Source: Bacteroidota bacterium (GTDB lineage: Bacteria > Bacteroidota > Bacteroidia > Bacteroidales > GCA-2711565). Taken from it: a stretch of 58,774 nucleotides of DNA. The position numbers and the translations under genes are program-made. This document shows, in pieces, positions 27,296 to 35,604 of the stretch. The stretch covers positions 1 through 58,774 of the forward strand of contig PIVJ01000008.1 of assembly GCA_003353955.1 (NCBI GenBank). The letters run 5' to 3'. Positions within the stretch are counted from its first letter, which is position 1. Each line of letters opens with the position of its first letter. The notes under the pieces were generated by a model. The model made no database searches. It had not been told where the DNA came from and saw only the letters and a program-made list of their open reading frames with translations.

Positions 27296-28308
27296 ATCGC
27301 AGCTCCTTCCTTATCAACTTTGTCATATGCCAATATCAGATCAACAATTCTGGCAGCCATTGTCAGGGCCGCGTGGTACCAAATTAATGTTTTTATCATC
27401 CTTCCAGGAGATTTCATACTCGCTTTTGTATCAAAAACTACCGAATGGGTATTACCAATTACGTCTGTAGAAACAATTGGATCGTTTATAATTTCAATAA
27501 TATCAGGCAGCTTTTTTGATTCTTTAAGAATTGCTTTATTAATTAAATCAACACTTATATCTTTAGATTTAAAAACGGTGGTTAGATCCAACAACGATCC
27601 ATTGGGAACCGGAACATTCAATGCTGATCCTTCAACCCTTCCTTTTAATTCGGGCATAATTTTCTGAATCCATTCAGGAGATGGGGTTTGATTAGGGATA
27701 ATATTCTCGGCAGCAGAGCGGCTTCTTCTAAAATCATCTCCTATTTTATCACGTAATGGTTGATCGGAAGTATAAGAATGCACTGTGGTTAACATCGCAT
27801 AATCTATTCCAAAATTCTCATTCAGTATTTTCAGCATTATGGCCGCTGAATTCGTTGTGGCTGAGCCTGCCGAAACCAATTTATCAGAGGCCTTAATCGT
27901 GTGGTCATTAACGCCGATGATTACAACACGATCAATGTCATCACTCGGTAAATTTGATAAAATCACACGTGAGGCTCCGGCTTTTTTGTGCAGTTCCATA
28001 AATTCGCGAGTTTTAAACATCCCGGTTCCGGCAACCACAACATCAACATTTAGTACATCCCACGGAATATCACCAGGATTACCACCCATTATAATACGTG
28101 CGCGTCCATTTTTTGAGTTCAGGAAATTTCCATCAAGCTCAACATCGATGCCACCTTTTGTTTCAGCCACTAACAAATAACGCAATATTTCAGGACGGCC
28201 GATATCGGCTATTGCCACTATTTCGATTTGATCATTATCTAAACAAAGGCGGTAAATATGTCTTGGGATTTCCCCAAATCCCATTAATCCAATTCTTATC
28301 TTTTTCAT
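27292..28308 (-). CDS. GAPDH-like protein lacking the catalytic cysteine (putative pseudoenzyme)
   Basis: The ATG at 28306-28308 is chosen over an upstream TTG. The 338-residue protein aligns end to end with the adjacent Gap. It keeps the Rossmann loop (GLMGFGEIPRHIYRL), an Asp (residue 35) at the end of strand two, GVND, His177 in TTVHSYTSD, RSRSAAENIIP and VPVPNGSLLDL. The active site reads SAGSATTNS: Ala150 replaces the catalytic cysteine and Ser154 the second one. WYDNEWGYS has become WYHAALTMA. Dehydrogenase activity by the known thioester mechanism is therefore unlikely. A subunit or regulator of the true enzyme, or a different reaction, is inference. Confidence 0.9.
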   Translation of the reverse strand: MKKIRIGLMGFGEIPRHIYRLCLDNDQIEIVAIADIGRPEILRYLLVAETKGGIDVELDGNFLNSKNGRARIIMGGNPGDIPWDVLNVDVVVAGTGMFKTREFMELHKKAGASRVILSNLPSDDIDRVVIIGVNDHTIKASDKLVSAGSATTNSAAIMLKILNENFGIDYAMLTTVHSYTSDQPLRDKIGDDFRRSRSAAENIIPNQTPSPEWIQKIMPELKGRVEGSALNVPVPNGSLLDLTTVFKSKDISVDLINKAILKESKKLPDIIEIINDPIVSTDVIGNTHSVVFDTKASMKSPGRMIKTLIWYHAALTMAARIVDLILAYDKVDKEGAAI

Positions 28309-28424
28309 TTCAACTTTCTTCAATTCAACGTAAATTTATAAAATTATCCGAGTACCTTCAGTAATAAAAATAATAAGGGCGGTGAATAGTCTCTGAATAA
28401 AGTTTAAAGTTACAATATTTCTAA

Positions 28425-28454
28425 TTGAGTTTCTAAATTTTAGTAGTATTTTTG
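28425..28454 (+). promoter_or_regulatory. Promoter of lepA, probably giving a leaderless transcript
   Basis: TTG at 28425-28427, 19 bases, then TATTTTTG at 28447-28454 fits the Bacteroidota consensus exactly. The lepA ATG begins 6 bases after the -7 box, about where transcription should start. Confidence 0.6.
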
Positions 28455-28460
28455 CTTTCG

Positions 28461-30248
28461 ATGAGAAACACCAGAAACTTCTGTATCATTGCTCATATCG
28501 ACCATGGTAAAAGTACCATTGCCGACAGGTTGTTACAAATTACAGGTACGATTTCCGACAGAGATTTACAAGCGCAAGTGTTGGATGATATGGACTTGGA
28601 ACGTGAACGCGGCATTACAATAAAAAGCCATGCAATTAATATGGCCTATGAATATGAGGGAGAAATGTATAGCTTAAACCTGATTGATACTCCGGGACAT
28701 GTTGATTTCTCTTATGAAGTTTCCCGATCCATTGCCGCATGTGAAGGTGCCTTGTTAATTGTTGATGCCACCCAGGGAATTCAAGCTCAAACTATTTCCA
28801 ATCTTTATCTTGCTTTAGAAAATGATTTGGAGATTATTCCGGTTCTCAACAAGATGGATTTAGAGAACGCAATGCCTGAGGACGTAAAAGATCAGATTGT
28901 TGATTTAATTGGATGTGATAGAGATGAAATAATAGAAGCCAGTGGAAAAACGGGTTATGGGGTTGATATTACTCTTGAGCGGATTATAAAAAATATTCCG
29001 GCACCTAAAGGTGATCCTGCTGCGCCTTTGCAAGCGCTGATTTTTGATTCGGTCTTTAATAATTTCAGGGGTATCATTGCTTACTTCAGAATTATTAATG
29101 GCATCATAAAAAAGAACGATTTCGTAAAATTTGTTAATACTGAGAAAGAATATAATGCAGATGAAATCGGTGTTTTGAAACTTGATAGAGAACCGAAAGA
29201 ACAACTGTCTGCCGGAGATGTTGGATATATTATTTCAGGTATTAAATCCTCAAAAGAAGTGAAGGTTGGAGATACGATTACGCATGTAAAGAATCCCTGT
29301 ACGAACGTGATTGAAGGTTTTGAAGATGTTAAACCGATGGTATTCGCCGGTATTTATCCGGTTGATACAGATGATTACGAAGAATTGCGAGCCTCAATGG
29401 AAAAGCTTCAATTGAATGATGCTTCCTTAACTTATGAACCTGAATCATCAGCTGCCCTGGGTTTTGGTTTCAGGTGTGGGTTTTTGGGATTGCTTCATAT
29501 GGAGATTATTCAGGAACGTCTGGATCGCGAATTCGATATGAACGTAATTACAACGGTTCCCAATGTTTCGTACAAAGTTATCACCCATAAACAAGGGACG
29601 ATAGAAGTTCATAACCCATCCGGATTACCCGATCAGAAACACATTGATCACATTGAAGAGCCATATATCACCGCTCAAATAATTTCCAAATCCAGTTACC
29701 TGGGTTCAGTTATGAACCTGTGTATTGATAAGCGCGGTACAATGAAGAACCAAGTTTATCTTACCAGTGATCGGGTAGAAGTAACCTTCGAAATGCCTTT
29801 AGGTGAAATTGTTTTTGATTTTTATGATAAATTAAAAAGTATCTCAAAGGGTTATGCTTCTTTTGATTATTACCAATCGAGCTATAAACCGGCTAATTTG
29901 GTAAAACTTGATATTTTGCTAAATGGTGAATCTGTTGATGCACTTTCTACCTTAATTCATCGCGACAATGCATATGACTTTGGAAGAAGAATGTGCGTTA
30001 AATTAAAAGAACTTATTCCCCGACAACAATTTGATATTGCCATTCAAGCTGCCATTGGAGTTAAAATTATTGCACGAGAAACCATAAAGGCCGTTCGAAA
30101 AGATGTAACCGCTAAATGTTATGGTGGTGACATCACTAGAAAACGAAAACTTCTGGAAAAACAGAAAAAAGGGAAGAAACGAATGCGACAGGTCGGAAAC
30201 GTGGAAGTTCCTCAACAAGCGTTCCTCGCCGTTCTTAAACTCGACTAA
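28461..30248 (+). CDS. lepA: Elongation factor 4 (LepA)
   Basis: This ribosome-associated GTPase acts in translation. From the ATG at 28461 it has 595 residues, starting [20 protein letters not shown], exactly as family members do. An upstream TTG would lie in the promoter. The G1 AHIDHGKST, switch [29 protein letters not shown], the LepA-specific C-terminal region ([19 protein letters not shown]-like segment [12 protein letters not shown]) and the basic tail ([18 protein letters not shown]) are all present. It is divergent from the gap pair. Confidence 0.98.
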   Translation: MRNTRNFCIIAHIDHGKSTIADRLLQITGTISDRDLQAQVLDDMDLERERGITIKSHAINMAYEYEGEMYSLNLIDTPGHVDFSYEVSRSIAACEGALLIVDATQGIQAQTISNLYLALENDLEIIPVLNKMDLENAMPEDVKDQIVDLIGCDRDEIIEASGKTGYGVDITLERIIKNIPAPKGDPAAPLQALIFDSVFNNFRGIIAYFRIINGIIKKNDFVKFVNTEKEYNADEIGVLKLDREPKEQLSAGDVGYIISGIKSSKEVKVGDTITHVKNPCTNVIEGFEDVKPMVFAGIYPVDTDDYEELRASMEKLQLNDASLTYEPESSAALGFGFRCGFLGLLHMEIIQERLDREFDMNVITTVPNVSYKVITHKQGTIEVHNPSGLPDQKHIDHIEEPYITAQIISKSSYLGSVMNLCIDKRGTMKNQVYLTSDRVEVTFEMPLGEIVFDFYDKLKSISKGYASFDYYQSSYKPANLVKLDILLNGESVDALSTLIHRDNAYDFGRRMCVKLKELIPRQQFDIAIQAAIGVKIIARETIKAVRKDVTAKCYGGDITRKRKLLEKQKKGKKRMRQVGNVEVPQQAFLAVLKLD

Positions 30249-30373
30249 GGTATTTTAACATTGTATGATAAAAAAGTGTTAATGCAAATTCAGAACATAA
30301 CCACTTTAACACTCAAATACATCTCCATCTACCCACATTTCTTCTACCACAATCTAACATTCTTGTTTGTGTC

Positions 30374-30400
30374 TGTAACAAAAGATGGAGTTGATCCGTC
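30374..30400 (+). promoter_or_regulatory. ECF-type promoter upstream of the sigma factor gene
   Basis: TGTAACA at 30374-30380 and CGTC at 30397-30400 form a bipartite element typical of ECF sigma factors. The same two boxes with the same 23-base offset lie before the GIN/beta-barrel gene at 32067-32093, which points to control by one sigma factor. Confidence 0.65.
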
Positions 30401-30432
30401 TAACCTTTTGAACAAGGAAATAAACCAATTGA

Positions 30433-30918
30433 ATGACCATAGCTGAATATAATAATTGTGTTGAAAAATATTCGGATGGCGTTTATCGCTTTATTCTTAA
30501 AAACATCAAGGATAGTGATAAAGCCAAGGATATTGTGCAGGAATCCTTTGTTCGATTATGGGATAAAGTAAAAGAGGTAGATTATCAAAAAGCTAAATCT
30601 TATTTATTTACCATCGCTTATCATTGTTCTATAGATGAAATTAGAAAAGATCAGCGAATGATATCGATGGAAGAAATGACTACATACTTTGACTCGACAA
30701 TGAATACGTTTTCTGATCATAAAGAGATTATTAATGAGGCGGTAGACAGACTTCCGGAGATTCAAAAATCAGTGGTCTTGCTTCGGGATTATGAAGGCTA
30801 TTCGTATAAAGAAATTGGAGAAATAACCAATTTAAGTGAGGCTCAGGTTAAGGTTTACATTTATCGGGCTCGCATATTCTTAAAAAAATATTTGGTGAGA
30901 CTGGATGTTGTTATTTAA
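30433..30918 (+). CDS. ECF subfamily RNA polymerase sigma factor
   Basis: The 161-residue sigma-70 ECF protein has region 2 (AKDIVQESFVRLWDKVKEVD, with the ...YQKAKSYLFTIAYH core) and region 4 (LPEIQKSVVLLRDYEGYSYK then EIGEITNLSEAQVKVYIYRA). It is followed after 30 bases by a gene for a membrane protein with duplicated anti-sigma-like units. A promoter with the TGTAACA/CGTC pattern precedes it. This arrangement is a classic sigma/anti-sigma pair; the inducing signal is unknown. Confidence 0.93.
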   Translation: MTIAEYNNCVEKYSDGVYRFILKNIKDSDKAKDIVQESFVRLWDKVKEVDYQKAKSYLFTIAYHCSIDEIRKDQRMISMEEMTTYFDSTMNTFSDHKEIINEAVDRLPEIQKSVVLLRDYEGYSYKEIGEITNLSEAQVKVYIYRARIFLKKYLVRLDVVI

Positions 30919-30948
30919 TAGAATGAAACATTACAAAGTAATAAACTA

Positions 30949-32055
30949 ATGAAAATCAATACAGATAACTACGAACAATTTCTGATCGATCATATGGATG
31001 GTCGGTTGGATACTTCGTTGTTGCCTGAATTGAAAGAATTTTTAGATGCGAATCCGGATATCAAAGAAGAATTTAAGGACCTGGAATTAGTCACAACACA
31101 AACCGACGAAAATATTGTATTCGAAAATAAATCCCAATTCTTAAGAAAGGAAATCAAGCCATTTAAAGAAATTAACGAATCAAACTTTGAAGATTACCTG
31201 ATTGCATTTTCTGAGAATGATTTATCAGTATCAGAGAAAAGGGATGTTGAAGAATTTACAGCCCTTAATTCACATCTTCAGAATGATTTAAATTTATTCC
31301 ACATTGCTCATGCAACTCCGGATCTTACTATTAACTATAACACTAAAAGTGCATTAAAGAAGAAGCCTCTTTTTGTTAGAAAATCAATTTATCAAACGAT
31401 TGGTATTGCTGCCTCAATTGTTATTTTAATAGGCTTATTTTCTGTCTTTCGAACAAATCAAAATATTATACCAGGCGAACAAAGAGAAGAAGTTCCAGCA
31501 TTAATGAGCCGGCTTGATGTATTTTTAACACCCGCAGTGAACGATCAGGGATTACACTCAAGAAACACCATTTTTGTTATTAAATATGCAGACGCCTACC
31601 CTCCGATCGAACCATTAAAATTAATGGCTTCGATCGGTATTCCTGTTAAGAATTATCTAAGCCCCAAAATATTGACATCTCCCCAAATAACATCACTGAT
31701 ACCCAGAGATGAATATACGCAACTGGTTAAGGAACTAATGATTAATGAAGAATTATTGCTCGCCTCCTTTGGTGATCCAAATCCTAAAACCTTTGAGAAG
31801 TTAACAAAAACAAGCTGGAATAAGTCAATTGGAAAACGAAGCAAATCAAAAAGAAACAAAGAAACATCAAGTGATGCTAATAAAAAAGGGCGTATTAACT
31901 TGTGGACATTTGCCAGTATGGGTATTGAAAGCTTCAATCTTTTTACGGGTTCTAATGTTAATATTAAAAGGCGATTGAACGAAGAAGGCACAAAAACTAA
32001 ATACAGCCTTGTTAATGGAAATGTAACCTCAGGAAGCCCAGGAGCTCCAAAATAA
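30949..32055 (+). CDS. Probable anti-sigma factor with duplicated N-terminal unit
   Basis: The N-terminal cytoplasmic half contains two related units: NYEQFLIDHMDGRL with ELKEFLDANPDIKEEF (about 7-42), and NFEDYLIAFSENDL with DVEEFTALNSHLQNDL (about 79-114). Each is followed by a short acidic or aliphatic segment. One transmembrane helix lies at about 149-167. The C-terminal, presumably periplasmic, part ends with INLWTFASMGIESFNLFTGS and a charged tail. Such tandem units preceded by an ECF sigma gene are typical of Bacteroidales anti-sigma factors. No ZAS zinc motif (HxxxCxxC) is visible, so the binding mode would differ from classic ones. Confidence 0.75.
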   Translation: MKINTDNYEQFLIDHMDGRLDTSLLPELKEFLDANPDIKEEFKDLELVTTQTDENIVFENKSQFLRKEIKPFKEINESNFEDYLIAFSENDLSVSEKRDVEEFTALNSHLQNDLNLFHIAHATPDLTINYNTKSALKKKPLFVRKSIYQTIGIAASIVILIGLFSVFRTNQNIIPGEQREEVPALMSRLDVFLTPAVNDQGLHSRNTIFVIKYADAYPPIEPLKLMASIGIPVKNYLSPKILTSPQITSLIPRDEYTQLVKELMINEELLLASFGDPNPKTFEKLTKTSWNKSIGKRSKSKRNKETSSDANKKGRINLWTFASMGIESFNLFTGSNVNIKRRLNEEGTKTKYSLVNGNVTSGSPGAPK

Positions 32056-32066
32056 TTTTATCATAT

Positions 32067-32093
32067 TGTAACAAAAACTAGCATAAGCCCGTC
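32067..32093 (+). promoter_or_regulatory. ECF-type promoter upstream of the GIN/beta-barrel gene
   Basis: TGTAACA at 32067-32073 and CGTC at 32090-32093 repeat the boxes and spacing of the element at 30374-30400. It lies 35 bases before the ATG of the third gene. Confidence 0.65.
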
Positions 32094-32127
32094 CTACTGA
32101 AAACATATATAAATAAACTCAACTATA

Positions 32128-33702
32128 ATGAAAACAAAAGATATCATAATCATCTCATTAGCACTTTTGGTGGTAGTCGGATTAAACACACCCATTCTGT
32201 CACAGAACATGATGGATTCTCAAACCATAAAAGAAGCCAGAATCACTGAAGCATTCAATAAAATTCTAGTTAATAATGGTTACAACGTCATTTTGGAACA
32301 AAGCGCTGAGATGAGCATAATAGTAGAAGCAGCTAAAGATTTTCAGAATTCAGTTAAGATAAGTGTTGTTAATGGTGAATTAAGACTTATGCCAACCTCC
32401 GGTCGTAAGCCACTCATATTTAAAGTCTACATCAATGCTCCTGAAATAGATGAAATAAATCTCTTTGGTAATTCGAGCCTACAATCGAAGGGAATAATTA
32501 GTCAACAGAAAATGGAATTGAAAACATTCGGTATCGCTATGCTTAATCTTGAAATTGAAGTTGAAGATTTACATACCGAGTCGCACAGTGCATCTGAAAT
32601 AATTTTAAATGGTAAAGCAACGAATCATATCGCTGAACTGCAAGGCGCATCGAAATTAATTGCGAATAAGCTTTTGGCAGAAAATACGATCGTTGAAACC
32701 AACACTACTTCTAAAGCTGTTGTTAATACGACTAATGAGTTAGAAATAACCTCAAACGGAAGTAGCAGAGTTGAATACCATAATATTCCCAAGAGCGTAA
32801 AACGTCATAATACCGATGATGTTCGTTTAGAATATAATCTTACAATTAATGATGATGATGATGAAATAGATTCAAAACTACATCTTGGTAGTTTAAATAT
32901 GCGATTTCATGAATCTCGTGATTCCACCATCGTAAGTATTGGCCGTCATTCTGTTGCCATTGATACATATGGAAATACGCGCTATAGAAGTAACAATCGA
33001 AATAATTTTAATAGTAATTGGTCAGGAATTTTAATTGGAATTAACGGATATCTTACGCCTCAAAATGATATGAATTTCCCGGAAGACTATGATTATCTTG
33101 ATTTAAATATTGCCAAATCAATTCGCTTTGACCTTAATATTTGGGAACAAAACGTCGAGTTTACTAAAGATCATCGTTTTGGAATGGCTACCGGATTAGG
33201 CTTTGAATTCCGCAATTACCAGTTTGACAAAAATGTAACATTGGTAGGTGATCAGCCTGAAATTGCAGGTTATATCAATGAAGGCCTTTATATTAAGAAA
33301 ACTAAATTAGTTGCGACCTATTTAAATATTCCATTTTTATTGGAATACCGAGCTACTAGTAACTATAGGAATAAAGATGGCTTTCACATATCGGCAGGAA
33401 TGGTTCTTGGCTTAAGAATTGGATCACATACAAAAATAAAAACGCAGGAAAAAAATAAAGAATATACCTTGATTGATCCTGTTAGCAATGAAGTATTCGA
33501 TACCAGAACTACACCCAACAGAGCTCGATTTAAAGAATTTGATTCATTTCATCTAAATCCTTTTAAGATAGAAGCCATGTTCATGATTGGCTGGGGTTGG
33601 GTTAATCTGTATGCTACCTACTCATTAACCACACTTTTTAAGGATCATAATGGACCTGAACTATACCCATTTTCCATTGGTTTTTCCCTGTTAAGATGGT
33701 AA
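32128..33702 (+). CDS. GIN-domain (DUF2807) protein fused to an outer-membrane beta-barrel
   Basis: A signal peptide (residues 1-26) is followed by a DUF2807/GIN head domain of stacked beta turns (about 35-225, for example AFNKILVNNGYNVILEQSAE and SHSASEIILNGKAT). An acidic hinge (NDDDDEID) comes next, then a C-terminal part (about 290-524) with alternating aromatic strands ending FSIGFSLLRW, as in PorT-type barrels with a terminal aromatic residue. The likely product is an outer-membrane protein with a periplasmic beta-helix. It is the third gene of the ECF module, with its own copy of the ECF promoter. Function is unknown; an envelope-stress output is inferred. Confidence 0.8.
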   Translation: MKTKDIIIISLALLVVVGLNTPILSQNMMDSQTIKEARITEAFNKILVNNGYNVILEQSAEMSIIVEAAKDFQNSVKISVVNGELRLMPTSGRKPLIFKVYINAPEIDEINLFGNSSLQSKGIISQQKMELKTFGIAMLNLEIEVEDLHTESHSASEIILNGKATNHIAELQGASKLIANKLLAENTIVETNTTSKAVVNTTNELEITSNGSSRVEYHNIPKSVKRHNTDDVRLEYNLTINDDDDEIDSKLHLGSLNMRFHESRDSTIVSIGRHSVAIDTYGNTRYRSNNRNNFNSNWSGILIGINGYLTPQNDMNFPEDYDYLDLNIAKSIRFDLNIWEQNVEFTKDHRFGMATGLGFEFRNYQFDKNVTLVGDQPEIAGYINEGLYIKKTKLVATYLNIPFLLEYRATSNYRNKDGFHISAGMVLGLRIGSHTKIKTQEKNKEYTLIDPVSNEVFDTRTTPNRARFKEFDSFHLNPFKIEAMFMIGWGWVNLYATYSLTTLFKDHNGPELYPFSIGFSLLRW

Positions 33703-33722
33703 AGTTCCTGAATGATCATTCG

Positions 33723-33757
33723 AACGCTTCCTCTAACATGAGGAAGCGTTTTTTATT
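33723..33757 (+). terminator. Strong intrinsic terminator ending the ECF module
   Basis: AACGCTTCCTC, a six-base loop and GAGGAAGCGTT form a perfect 11-bp stem followed by TTTTATT. Confidence 0.9.
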
Positions 33758-33834
33758 CCTGCAATTGACATTCTACTTTAATTAATTTCGTAATTTTATG
33801 ATCTATTAATTATTGTTAATCTAATTCTTTAAGG

Positions 33835-34575
33835 ATGTCAGGGCATAGTAAATGGTCAACAATAAAGAGGAAAAAGGGAGCAGCAGATTCAAAACGATCT
33901 AAAATTTTCTCCAAAATTATTAAGGATATTACCGTAGCTGTGAAAGAGGGTGGTGACGACATTGAAGGCAACCCCAGGTTAAGACTAGCCATTTCGAATG
34001 CCAAGGGTGCAAGTATGCCGAAAGATACGATGCAACGAGCCATAAATAAAGGTAAGGACAAAGATTCAGCTAATTTCTCAGAACAAACTTATGAAGGATA
34101 CCTGGCGCATGGTATAGCCGTTATTGTGGAATGTACAACAGATAATTTACAACGCACTGTGAGTAATATCAGGGCCATCTTTAATAAGTTCAGTGGCAAC
34201 TTAGGTACAAAAGGATCCTTGAGTTTTATATTCGATCGCAAAGGTATTTTCACTATCCCCAAAGGGGAGCTCGGTGAAGAAGAATTTGAATTGGAGATGA
34301 TTGACGCTGGAGCTGAAGATATTGTTCTTGAAGAAAGATTTTTCACGATCACAACTTCGATGGAAGATTTTGGATCCATAATGAAAAAATTAGAAGAATT
34401 GAACATTGAACCCGAAAATGCCGAGCTCCAGCGAGTACCTAAGGATACCATTATCTTAGACTTGGAAAGCGCACAAAAAATAATGAAAGTAATTGATGTT
34501 TTTGAGGAAGATGATGATGTTCAAAACGTATTTCACACCTTAGAAATGACGGACGAACTGATAGAACAAATGTAG
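33835..34575 (+). CDS. YebC/PmpR (TACO1) family protein
   Basis: The 246-residue protein begins MSGHSKWSTIKRKKGAADSK and contains the family phrases GNPRLRLAISNAKGASMPKD and EGYLAHGIAVIVECTTDNLQ. YebC proteins were annotated as transcriptional regulators; more recent work links the family to ribosome stalling relief at proline-rich sequences. The gene is monocistronic, between the ECF-module terminator and repeat copy 3. Confidence 0.95.
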   Translation: MSGHSKWSTIKRKKGAADSKRSKIFSKIIKDITVAVKEGGDDIEGNPRLRLAISNAKGASMPKDTMQRAINKGKDKDSANFSEQTYEGYLAHGIAVIVECTTDNLQRTVSNIRAIFNKFSGNLGTKGSLSFIFDRKGIFTIPKGELGEEEFELEMIDAGAEDIVLEERFFTITTSMEDFGSIMKKLEELNIEPENAELQRVPKDTIILDLESAQKIMKVIDVFEEDDDVQNVFHTLEMTDELIEQM

Positions 34576-34580
34576 ATTAA

Positions 34581-34628
34581 ATCAGTGAGACTTTGATTTT
34601 GTGAAACAAAATTAATTAGGCGAAGTGT
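34581..34628 (+). repeat. Partial third copy of the intergenic repeat
   Basis: The 48 bases starting ATCAGTGAGACTTTGATTTT and running to GGCGAAGTG match the first 48 bases of the copies at 168-290 and 1809-1932 (closer to copy 2, which shares GTGAAAC). The GC hairpin half is absent. It starts 5 bases after the yebC stop codon. Confidence 0.75.
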
Positions 34629-34689
34629 GACTCGCCCTAAAAAAAGTTTTACACTTTACTTCTCATAATTCTATTACAAATTTACACAT

Positions 34690-34899
34690 TTATATTAATC
34701 CTAAATGCTGTTTACTTTTTCTAAACCCCAATGATTCTCCTGCAAATTCTTTGACATCATAAATTTTCCAATTTTTAAAATGTTTTCTTAAATTGGAAAG
34801 AGAATTCCATTTGGCATGATTCGTATATTTATATGCTTCATTAAATTTTTGATTATAGCCAATTATTATTAATTTGAACTCGCGTTGATATTTTTTCAA
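34690..34899 (-). CDS. Hypothetical basic protein (69 aa)
   Basis: An ATG-started frame of 69 codons encodes a basic, aromatic-rich peptide (for example EAYKYTNHAKWNSLSNLRKH and KEFAGESLGFRKSKQHLGLI). I recognise no family. It could be a real small gene or a fragment; it lies in a gene-poor stretch with other decayed sequence. No terminator or promoter supports it directly. Confidence 0.3.
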   Translation of the reverse strand: MKKYQREFKLIIIGYNQKFNEAYKYTNHAKWNSLSNLRKHFKNWKIYDVKEFAGESLGFRKSKQHLGLI

Positions 34900-35031
34900 G
34901 TTTCATTATTTTTTCATACGAAACGAAAAATTAAGACATACAATAATATTTACTAATCAATCACTATGTAAGGGCTTCTTACGCAGTTGGTTGATGCTTT
35001 TATTAACAACTCTGTTGCGGAATCAAGGTTT

Positions 35032-35072
35032 AATAAGAAAAGGTGCAATTCTCAATTACACCTTTTCTTATT
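35032..35072 (-). terminator. Hairpin terminator, minus-strand sense
   Basis: AATAAGAAAAGGTG and CACCTTTTCTTATT form a perfect 14-bp stem with a 13-base loop. Read on the minus strand it directly follows the end of the decayed coding remnant, whose stop codon lies within the stem, and its 3' arm is T-rich. Confidence 0.6.
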
Positions 35073-35305
35073 TTGAGATAATCTCAAATGCATCTTGCGC
35101 AATCACTAATTCTTTATCCAAATAAGCTCCATTACTTTTACTGTTTAAAATCTAACAATGCCACTAAATTATTGTAATTCAGCAAATTTTTTCTTTCTGA
35201 AAACAATGATTTTTTCACAACTGCAGAAGTATAAATAACTGAAACACAATGCTTCATTATTGATGCTATTATTTCATCCTTTGATGGTAAAAAATAATCA
35301 CTCTA
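35068..35305 (-). pseudogene. Frameshifted coding remnant
   Basis: The minus strand reads SDYFLPSKDEIIASIMKHCV then YTSAVVKKSLFSERKNLLN and LVALLDFK, where a stop occurs. One base out of phase it continues KSNGAYLDKELVIAQDAFEI to a stop inside the terminator. The two parts join smoothly with a single-base deletion near 35155. A stop precedes the first part and no start is present, so this is the tail of a dead gene. I do not recognise the family. Confidence 0.45.
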
Positions 35306-35519
35306 AATTAAAACCAAAAGCCCCTAATTACAAATATATCTTCCCGATTCTATGTCAGTTGCGTAAATTTCCATTGACATCTCAAAAGGAAGAATGCGAT
35401 GATACTAAGGGGAAGTGCTATTTATAATCAATTTAGCTAAGAAATTGAAAAAAATATCTTATATTTGATCCTTCAAGAAAAAGGAGAAAAAATTTATTAC
35501 GTAATTTTTTTGACTCCCA

Positions 35520-35537
35520 TTGTTAAATGTTTAACAA
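35520..35537. promoter_or_regulatory. Perfect palindrome upstream of acs (candidate operator)
   Basis: TTGTTAAA-TG-TTTAACAA is an 8-bp inverted repeat around two bases, 11 bases upstream of a TTGACA box. Its form is compatible with a dimeric regulator such as a CRP/FNR-type protein, but the specific regulator cannot be named. Confidence 0.55.
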
Positions 35538-35548
35538 AAAAAACATTC

Positions 35549-35576
35549 TTGACATCTGACATTTTTAAATTATAAT
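35549..35576 (+). promoter_or_regulatory. Candidate acs promoter of E. coli-like form
   Basis: TTGACA at 35549-35554, 16 bases, then TATAAT at 35571-35576 is a full sigma-70 match, unlike the TTG/TAnnTTTG promoters elsewhere in the window. AT-richness makes a chance TATAAT plausible. Confidence 0.45.
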
Positions 35577-35604
35577 TATAATCTAATTAAATAAAAATAG
35601 TATC

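Larger units (their letters stand above)
34900..35604. other. Gene-poor 705-base region upstream of acs
   Basis: No intact gene is supported. It holds a hairpin at 35032-35072, a frameshifted coding remnant at 35068-35305, a 17-codon open piece near 35360-35410 (minus strand, MSMEIYATDIESGRYICN), a perfect palindrome at 35520-35537 and the acs promoter. Confidence 0.6.

Noticed and set aside
30267-30315. AGTGTTA...TAACACT inverted repeat after lepA
   Set aside because: Seven-bp stem with a long loop and no T run; too weak to call a terminator.
30261-30446. 61-codon open frame between lepA and the sigma gene
   Set aside because: It overlaps the ECF promoter elements and the start of the sigma gene, and has no family features.
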